Assembly (NCBI RefSeq): GCF_037392515.1
Contig: NC_090287.1
Span: 14,125,001 to 14,189,000, forward strand
Direction: 5' to 3'
DNA: 64,000 bases
Source of the DNA: Haliotis asinina
Taxonomy: Eukaryota; Mollusca; Gastropoda; Lepetellida; Haliotidae
Notes under the pieces: generated by a model
What the model saw: only the letters and a program-made list of their open reading frames with translations
The model's database searches: none
Told to the model about the DNA's origin: nothing
Position numbers and translations under genes: made by a program
Shown here: positions 57,856-64,000 of the stretch, one piece after another
Layout of the letters: the number at the start of each line of letters is the position of its first letter
Position numbering within the stretch: position 1 is the first letter of the stretch

Positions 57856-58442
57856 ATATTACAAGATGCCCAGCTCGTTCTTACGTGAAGTATATAAGAC
57901 TTCTGAATAAAAACTTCTCTAAGTTGTTCCAGCAACCGAACTCGAAGATGGAAAATAACCAGCATTATTATCTCATTACCCTTGGCCAGAACCGTATGGG
58001 TTCAATGATGACAAATCTGAGCATCAAGGCAGGGTTCTCCATGAAGTATACTAATCACTCACTGAGAGCGACAACAGTTCACGTCTTGGACGCAGCTCGG
58101 GTCCCTTCCCGTCATATTATAACCGTGACTGGACATACCTCTAGCCTAACAACATACACTGACTACACTGATGAGAAAGCCAAGAAGAAAATGTCAGCAA
58201 CCATAGCTGAGAAACCCTGTGATGTTGCACCGCCTGCTGATGATATCAGTAACCTCCTGAATGATGTTGACTTTGACAGACTTTTGGAAACAATTGATGT
58301 TCATGAAACTACTGACTCTGCACTTAAGCCTAATGTGCAGCAGCAGAGCAGCATGGTAAATAACTCCTTGACCCGAATGCCCGGACATGTAATGCATGGC
58401 TGCACTGTTACTATTGACTACAATTTCTACCAACACCAGTAA
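57856..58442 (+). pseudogene. Crypton-like exon 3 (HxxR, H and Tyr boxes), still open
   Basis: Acceptor 'ttcttttacag' ends at 57855. After joining, it reads DITRCPARSYVKYIRLLN, LFQQPN, then LGQNRMGSMMTNLSIKAGF, NHSLRATTVHVLDAARVPS and VTGHTSSLTTYTDYT. It stays open to TAA at 58440-58442 with an acidic tail. AATAAA follows at 58499-58504. Confidence 0.85.
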
Positions 58443-58572
58443 AATGAGCTTTGTTTTGTCACAGCATTGTTGACGTAAGGCTATTGGTTTGTAGTGGAAA
58501 TAAAATTACTTTTCTTGAGTAAATGATATTGTTTTGGTTTTCAGAAGTCTTAATTATAATTACATAATAAAA

Positions 58573-58711
58573 CAATTATAGACTGGTGAATTCGGTCAAT
58601 ACCTGTTTTTATGGACCCACGAAAAGCAATACTGACCATGGTCCTCGATCAATATTGCTTTTCGCGGGCCCGTAAAAACAGGTACTGACCGAAATCACCG
58701 GTCCATAATTG
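58573..58711. repeat. 139-nt fold-back palindrome after the Crypton
   Basis: Left arm from 58573 ('caattatagactggtgaatt', 'cggtcaatacctgttttta') and right arm ending 58711 ('taaaaacaggtactgaccg', 'aaatcaccggtccataattg') are inverted repeats of about 69 nt each with roughly a dozen mismatches and almost no loop (centre near 58642). Transcribed, it would form a long hairpin. Confidence 0.9.
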
Positions 58712-59643
58712 TACAAAATGCATAACCTTTTACCTGGCAGACTGTTCTGTACTTCAAATTACGTTTTGGTGAAATGAAGACCTAAACGTTTTATGTATCT
58801 ACTTTTTGCAAAGAAAATCTAAGACAGACCCTAGAGTGAGTAATATATATTTTAAATAAAGGGAACCAAAGTAACACCGTACAACTAATTACTTTACTTC
58901 AAGAGTAATTAACATTTTTCGGTGGTTGCCAGTTTTGAGATGATCCCTATTTTCTGGAGACCCGGAACTGACTTAACCACGTGGTTCCATAAATTGCTTA
59001 TTTCTAAAAAAATATGGCAGATGTGTAGAAGATTTTTATGCTTCTTACGGAAAAATATATGCATGAAATGGATTGTTAACATTAAGCAACATGATTCTAT
59101 TCTTATTTGAGACGGGGCGTTCCGAATGAGTTACCTTTTCCTGACGTGCCAACGACAACGTAGCGATATTAGGTATCCTCGTTAGAGGGTGCGCAAGTAC
59201 ATTTCTGGTTCAGATTAAGTAAGACAAATGTATCACCTGAAAGAGCACTCCCTCTGCTTTAAAACGAGAGCCTGAGTGAAGAAATCCATCGAGATTTAGT
59301 TTCTAGGGGTTAATGTACGTGGCAGTGATCCAGAATAGCCGTGATCCGGAATACCCTTACCCACTGTATATATTCTCGAGCCCAGTGCTCCCGTGAGACA
59401 TCACTGCCTGAGAAACCCTATTGAACCTGGTGGGTTACATTAGTACTGGCAAGTTTGTATGACATCGTGATCTTAAAAAATGAATAAACACTGCAACTGA
59501 CAATACCATAACATAATACTAACCCTAACATAATGTTGAGGAATGAAGGTCTAGAGTAGATTCTAGATTAGTATCCAAGGGTAATTTAATAGGTCAAACG
59601 AGACCATAAAACAGCGATAGTTATTCGCCGGAGTAAACAAAAA
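58712..59643. other. No exon recognised between the palindrome and the SWIM exon
   Basis: AT-rich DNA with a 62-codon frame (58922-59110) without a known domain. Part of the SAP/SWIM gene would be expected here, so it is either in intron or lost. Confidence 0.45.
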
Positions 59644-60367
59644 ATGGCGTTAGCGTTAGATGTAAATATGGCTTCTGCGCATGTGTCACGTACACTTCCG
59701 GGGACCCGAAATGTGCAGTTTACCCAATCTGGTGTCTGCTGGAGAGGGGAAATGCTTGTATTGTCAGCAGGATGTGAATGTACAGTGTAAGTATTATTCT
59801 GATCTGTATTTTCCTACTAAGTAATGCATTTCCTGTGTCTAGTCTAGCCAGAATCAGTTTATTTATGTTTAGTAAGGTGTTAAAAGGATCAAAGCTACAA
59901 TATGTTTATGAGCCTTTTCAAAAATTCAGAATATTTATTAAATAAGTTCTTTTCCATATTTTTTCAGTGATGGTGGTGCTTGTAAGCATGTTGCTGCCCT
60001 ACTCTTCTGCTTAGTGGACCGGTGTGACAGACATGTGGACAGGAATACAGAGACCTGCACCCATGTCGAGTGTGTTTGGGACAATGCTAGAAAAGAATCT
60101 TTACCACTTAAACTAGCTGATATTAATACTTCACTACTCCGCACAGATACAATCAACAATTATCGTCCAAGTAATGAATGTTGTTTTGATGTCCAGAATG
60201 CATCGCATGAATTAATTAAGGACACAGATTGTCAAATGAATGAAGTCTTGGATAATGACCATAGTCAAGATGCCACTTCACTTCCAAAAACTCTGCTTGA
60301 AATTGACCTTGAATATAACACTTTGACAATTTCACCCCAGAAATTGATTATGGAAAGTTTAAAATGA
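59644..60367 (+). CDS. SWIM zinc-finger exons of the transposon's second gene
   Basis: Exons 59644-59786 and 59968-60367 join in frame (donor GTAAGT at 59787, acceptor 'ttttttcag' ending 59967, phase 2). The join completes a SWIM finger: CEC (codons 59773 and 59779), six residues TVDGGA, then CKH (59981-59989), followed by VAALLFCL and CDRHVDRNTETCTHVECVW. SWIM fingers (PF04434; CxC...CxH) bind DNA or protein in transposases and related proteins. The rest is acidic and low in recognisable signal, ending LIMESLK at 60365. The ATG at 59644 is only the first in this frame; an upstream exon may splice in instead. No YqaJ nuclease domain follows before the opposing gene. Confidence 0.75.
59968..60367 (+). 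CDS. SWIM gene, last visible exon
   Basis: It begins with one base completing a Val codon and carries the second half of the zinc finger (CKH). After the stop at 60365-60367 a different frame stays open briefly ('SSDCEEINSLSEGQ', about 60371-60412), suggesting a further frame break. AATAAA is at 60462-60467. Confidence 0.7.
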
Positions 60368-60461
60368 TAAGCAGTGATTGTGAAGAAATTAATTCACTTT
60401 CTGAGGGTCAGTCAATCAGGCCCAAATCTCTTTGATGCTAATACAACAATACAGTATCAAC

Positions 60462-60467
60462 AATAAA
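60462..60467 (+). terminator. Candidate polyadenylation signal of the SWIM gene
   Basis: AATAAA about 95 bases after the stop. It faces the reverse-strand signal at 60562-60567, so the two genes have separate signals in a roughly 100-bp convergent spacer. Confidence 0.5.
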
Positions 60468-60561
60468 CCACGATGTATTTAAAAAAAAACCTGTATCACA
60501 TTGTTTTGATTTCATAGAGGATTGAATACAAAACACTGTTCTGTCAAGTCAAAATAAATAC

Positions 60562-60567
60562 TTTATT
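60562..60567 (-). terminator. Candidate polyadenylation signal of the transposase gene
   Basis: AATAAA on the minus strand, about 55 bases after the transposase stop at 60623. Confidence 0.5.
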
Positions 60568-60622
60568 TGCTTTACAACAGGTATTAAAACTGAATTAATT
60601 CCTGACTAGTTTTGGCATAAGA

Positions 60623-61429
60623 TTACAATAAAATGCACACTTTCAATATTTTGTAAACAAGTGGTTTCAATTCACAAGGAATGATGTTGCTTAAAAGTCG
60701 AAAACATTTTAATCTCTGTATAGCTCTCTCGACATGAATTCTAAGTTTTGCAATATTTCCTGTCCTTTTAACTTCACTCACATTAAGTCTCTTTTTCTTA
60801 TCCCAAGTACATTTTCGAGTAAATGGTGGCATATTTAGGGCAGCTCGCTTTCTAGTCAATATATCACGAATACTGAAACCTCTGTCGTCCATGATATCAT
60901 CTCCAGTTTCAAATAACTTTAAAAAACCCGAATTCTCTGTAATATACCTACCTGAAGCATTACCAACATAAAAGGCATAGAAAAACGTGAAAGTACCAGA
61001 TGGTGATATGGCAAGTAAACATTTCCCAGTAGTTTTAGATTTGTATGAAGTGTAAGTATGCGTGGACTGAAGGTGATCTAGGTTTTTGGAAAAAGAAATC
61101 TGTACGGTCAATTATGGCTCGTGTTCTGGGATATAACTGTTTGAAAGACAATGGCATATATTTCTTAACCTGCAGTTTTAATGGCCATTTCAAAACATTA
61201 TCAAAGGTTTGAGACATAAACGTAATCCATGTTGCAAATATCTGACTAACACATGACTTTAATATTCCAAACACATCTGCTAAGAAATACTGAAGAAATC
61301 CTTGTCTCAGACGAACAAGAGTGAGAATAAACTCTTGATACATTGTCAACTTTCTACTTGGATTTGGGCGATATCTTGAAGTGTTTGCTATTTCACACGC
61401 AGCAGCATTTGCATTCCAGTATTTCAAAA
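60623..61429 (-). pseudogene. Transposase last exon: HTH plus DDE domain
   Basis: The acceptor 'ttaatgttcag' ends at 61430 on the minus strand. Two overlapping frames (61429-61035 and 61111-60623) make one domain once the frame change at about 61065-61075 is allowed for. The end 'LKVCILL' then TAA falls where family members usually continue for another 10-20 residues, so the tail is short. Confidence 0.8.
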
Positions 61430-62240
61430 CTGAACATTAAGGAACAAGTATGTTGAAGGTCCTCACAAAGATGACAAAAAGATCTGTATACATTTATAAC
61501 TCTTCATTCCTCTTGTTGACAGTGTTATAATAAATCAATATGAATAGCGGTGAAAGAACTATGCATACTTACAGCCTTACAAACCCGGAGTATGGGCAAC
61601 GTTGAACATAGGCTTTCACGTGGAGCAGACGACTAGAAGGGAGGTCACTCCAACATGACGTGTAATTAGTGAACTGAATATAAAGTGAACGAAGCGCTCG
61701 TAAAGGATATAGCAATAAGACCACGAGGGGCAGCTACAGCCACGTCAGAATGGAACACAAAGGCATGTAATTAATGCATACAAAATAACTAAGTGACCCT
61801 AACAGCTCCCAATAAAACAGTACAAGATGGTGATCCTGTATAAAACCTTACATCTTCATTATCTTTAACAACAGTTTCCAGAAACAAGTCTCAAAATAGA
61901 GTTTCTTTGTCGCCCAGTTTTCAGTTTTACTTCTAAGGTTCTCATTTATGATATGCATGACTGACATTGTCAGATCTGTCTGATTTCCAGCTTCACACAT
62001 CCAGCTCTTCTCTGCATCCTTCATGACAAAGTCATGATCGTCACTGACTATGGGTATGTTTTATTCTATTGCACCTGGAGGAAAATGAAAAGAATACCTT
62101 GAGTCACAATTAAGGTCAATTTGATATTTTAAGAAATAATTACTTAATCTACATAACATTTTCATTCTATATTCAAACTATTCAAAATAAAGTTTCAATA
62201 AAATATATCATTTAAAGTTAAGAAATATTTATGAGTAGAC

Positions 62241-62416
62241 CTTTTGAAAAACTTATTTTCATTGTTGGGTGAAGGGCTGTGATCTCTCCAACTGTGTAGG
62301 GTATGGCGACAAAGTCTGTGCTTCCTGATAAATCAGGCGGAACTTGTATAGTTGCTACCCCTTTGGTGGGTTTCTTCTCATCCAAGGCCAGGTTAAGTAA
62401 TGAGTTTAGAGTGGCT
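62241..62416 (-). pseudogene. Transposase exon 2
   Basis: Acceptor 'ttttttcatag', 176 bases open, donor GTCTAC. It reads ATLNSLLNLALDEKKPTKGV, then VPPDLSGSTDFVAIPYTVG. The phase fits exon 1 exactly (AG|A). No domain recognised; it is the linker between THAP and HTH. Confidence 0.65.
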
Positions 62417-62721
62417 CTATGAAAAAATATAATTGATAATATTCAGGGGCGCGGTGTTTTAGAAGAGAATAGTTTTTTTTATTTGCAAAAATAGAACAAA
62501 CTTCTAAAATAATCCGACTTTTTCACTCACAATTTGTAGCTTTATATTGAGCAAAAGAATGGACAACTTTGACAATAATTTTGAATTAAACGAATAATTA
62601 AAACAATCGTTAACAATATTGAGTAACGTCCTCCCTGACAAACCACGGATCTATTTATAGATCCGCGGCCAAACTCACTAAATTATTTTTTTTAAAGTTT
62701 ACATGTGTAAGTAGTCTTTAC

Positions 62722-63003
62722 CTTAGAGCGGAGGACATTTTAAAGCGGTTATAGGGGGGAAAATTCGGACAGTCACCACAGGGCAAAAAATGTCTTGAAC
62801 ATATCCGACTGTATCCTCGATACTTGTTCGGTGCCCATTATAGGCTCTCGTCGGACAAGCTTAATCCATCTTCTCCGAAGAGTTGATGCCCTAACCTTGT
62901 TCGGGAAGGAGAAAAAGTCACCCCCTGTAGCCATCTTCTCATGTTTTTGCTGCTTTCGCATCCATGTGGTACAACCCGGAACACAACAGTGATGAGACGG
63001 CAT
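62722..63003 (-). pseudogene. Transposase exon 1: THAP zinc finger
   Basis: The C-x4-C pair (CVPGC, with a further Cys just before it) and the C-x2-H pair (CSRH) lie in different frames, separated by a one-base change at about 62830-62850. Between them is the usual 'FPxxxxLRRRWIKLVRRE' core. The ATG at 63003 is chosen because THAP domains normally sit at the extreme N-terminus; an in-frame ATG 33 bases upstream also exists. Confidence 0.75.
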
Positions 63004-63029
63004 ATTTACATTAACATGGCCTTGTAACC

Positions 63030-63044
63030 GCCCCACCTTCCGGT
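63030..63044. repeat. Right inverted repeat of the large transposon
   Basis: GCCCCACCTTCCGGT, the exact reverse complement of 55587-55601. It lies 26 bases before the THAP start codon. Confidence 0.75.
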
Positions 63045-64000
63045 GACGAGGTATGATAGCAACTCATCTTCGGCTAAGCGCCCGCTACAAGCGCCACATA
63101 TCTCGCAGTGTCACCCCATATCTCGCGAGATCAGTGCGTTGAGGGAGATCTCATTTCTCTGCGGCAGATTAAACACTTTTCAATATAAGTAAACTATTTA
63201 AACAAAATATCTCTAACTTGTAAGTATTTCGTGTAATCCATCGTCTGACACAAAACTTATGTAACGAAAAATATGTATATTGAGTCTCACATATTTTTAT
63301 TTTATTTTTGAAAATTAATATCATAACCGCACCAACACGTAAACGTAAACAAGAATTCAAAAATCTATTTATAATTAATATAAAACGGCTAGAACTACAA
63401 ACCAGTGTCTCATCAGTATCAGCATGAAAAAGACTTCATGTATTAAGAAGGGGGTTGTAAAGGTATACTTATTATTCAGTCATGCACACACTTCAGAATA
63501 TTGTTACAGATCATGTGTGTAGAATATTTACGTTTTTTCCCACCTTTTTTCGAAGACGTATATTCGAGTGCATATGTGTATTTGGTTTATTGCAAATCTG
63601 GTCAAAACGTTCCAACGTGACCCACGTGTCCCACGGGTGTATCAGAATCAATCTAACTTCGTGTACTTTCCCTGAACATAGTCACTATTAACTCCTTGCC
63701 TTATACTTTTACAGCACTTGGGCTTCTGACAGAAAATATTTAACTGGGGTCTCGCTAAACCTACTGTCGAGTGTACTACTAACGTCACCACTATGTCAGG
63801 GTCATTTGGTACGGCGCGGCTCCTACCGCTAGACCACGGGGACGGACCTTCTTTCCAAACCAGGAAGAAATGTACACGAGTGAACAACGTCGCAAAGGAA
63901 TTCTTTATGCATTTCATTTTATTTGTCTACAGAGCCACCGGTGTCTTCAGTAATCATATACACAGGAATAGAAGTTATAAATAAACAAAACCTTTAACTA
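63045..64000. other. No gene seen; possible SINE head at 63700-63845
   Basis: It contains 'tatctcgcgagatcag' palindromic text near 63118. On the minus strand near 63838, 'gtggtctagcggtaggagc' resembles a tRNA A-box head, with a weak B-like 'ggtttagcgagacccc' about 90 bases on. A tRNA gene is not supported. Confidence 0.45.

Larger units (their letters stand above)
56755..58442 (+). pseudogene. Crypton-like tyrosine recombinase (DUF3504-type), three exons, inactivated
   Basis: Exon 1 (56755-57245): MTESKQTRFVELSETEKKHY, then in a second frame VDAKNTKKAT, stop TGA (56855-56857), VIRVLREYL...DLDVILSAFFLEAR, and a further frame change at about 57020-57035 into KTRPELDIIRG...GKELKRTG. Exon 2 (57416-57605): the LHFGRRGRE block with the first catalytic Arg; in-frame TAA at 57527-57529. 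Exon 3 (57856-58442): NHSLRAT (His-x-x-Arg), VTGHTS (second His) and SLTTYTDY (nucleophile Tyr). Junctions 57245/57416 (phase 0) and 57605/57856 (phase 1) keep frame. Order and spacing match DUF3504 proteins of the Crypton and KIAA1958 type. With two frameshifts and two stops, no active protein is expected. It lies on the same strand as the host transposon's SWIM gene. Confidence 0.85.
60623..63003 (-). pseudogene. THAP + HTH + DDE_Tnp_4-type transposase (ISL2EU / PIF-Harbinger-like), frame-broken
   Basis: Exon 1 (63003-62722): MPSHHCCVPGCTTW...FSFPNKVRASTLRRRWIKLVRRE, then after a one-base shift GYSRICSRHFLPCGDC, completing a THAP C2CH finger. Donor GTAAAG joins in phase to exon 2 (62416-62241; NSLLNLALDEKKPTKG). 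Exon 3 (from about 62047 or 62074 to about 61795): SDDHDFVMKDAEKSW..., frame change near 61880, DNEDVRFYTGSPS. Exon 4 (61429-60623): KLTMYQEFILTLVRLRQGFL, VSQIFATWI (HTH), IIDRTDFFFQKP (first Asp, 61107-61109), frame change near 61070, TYTSYKSKT, LFETGDDIMDDRGF (second Asp), LRIHVERAIQRLKCF (Glu, 60728-60730). All three DDE positions survive. It normally excises and integrates its own element; at least three frame breaks make this copy inactive unless some are sequence errors. Confidence 0.8.
55587..63044. mobile_element. Large ISL2EU-like / PIF-Harbinger-group DNA transposon with a nested Crypton
   Basis: An exact 15-bp inverted repeat (ACCGGAAGGTGGGGC at 55587-55601 and 63030-63044, then one mismatch and GTT) bounds 7.46 kb. 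Inside are two convergent genes: a (+) gene with a SAP-like first exon and a SWIM finger, and a (-) gene with THAP, HTH_Tnp_4-like and DDE_Tnp_4-like parts. From family knowledge, ISL2EU elements pair such a transposase with a second gene carrying a YqaJ nuclease; YqaJ is not seen here. A Crypton-like element lies between the SAP-like and SWIM exons. The repeat may be terminal or slightly internal, because sequence outside it does not match and no target-site duplication was found. Decayed: both genes have frame breaks. Confidence 0.6.

Noticed and set aside
63700..63845. Possible tRNA gene on the minus strand
   Set aside because: Only the A-box-like part is good; the B-like element is 90 bases away and no cloverleaf can be drawn by eye.

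Overview
The window looks like nuclear DNA of a marine gastropod mollusc, most probably an abalone (Haliotis) or close relative. Reasons: AT-rich, intron-rich, gene-poor sequence; long (CA)n, (CT)n, (GAT)n and (CATA)n microsatellites; and many copies of tRNA-derived short repeats ending in 'gcggcgtaaaac...cactcactcac', which I associate with abalone and related molluscs. That assignment is pattern recognition, not a database match.

Layout. Bases 1-39,600 hold no convincing intact gene. They carry SINE copies of at least three families, a 114-bp and a 44-bp minisatellite, a Tc1-like transposase stub (15.66-15.90 kb), a pair of related MITE-containing segments (30.8 and 32.7 kb) and a possible decayed TatD-like stretch (37.2 kb). 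The best ordinary host gene is at 39,639-43,045 (+). It has three exons that join in phase and encode a predicted type II membrane protein of 386 residues: signal anchor, Pro/Thr/Lys-rich stem and a lumenal domain resembling the HtrL/YibB family. Bases 44-55 kb return to repeats: two non-LTR retrotransposon tails, a Tc1-like transposase tail, two DNA MITEs with clear inverted repeats, a 95-bp palindrome and more SINEs.

The most interesting region is 55,587-63,044. An identical 15-bp inverted repeat bounds two convergent genes. From the left runs a (+) gene with a SAP-like first exon and, 4 kb on, a SWIM zinc finger split by an intron. From the right runs a (-) gene with a THAP finger, a helix-turn-helix and a DDE_Tnp_4-type transposase. 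The architecture resembles an ISL2EU-like/PIF-Harbinger-group DNA transposon whose second gene would normally carry a YqaJ nuclease domain; I do not see that domain here. Between the SAP-like and SWIM exons sits a second mobile element, a three-exon Crypton-like tyrosine recombinase (56,755-58,442) with frameshifts and stops but all recombinase motifs still readable. It is followed by a 139-nt fold-back palindrome. Both transposon genes carry frame breaks, so the region reads as a decayed nested pair of transposons.

No rRNA, canonical tRNA gene, CRISPR array, operon or bacterial-type regulation is visible. Splice sites and joins were judged by eye.
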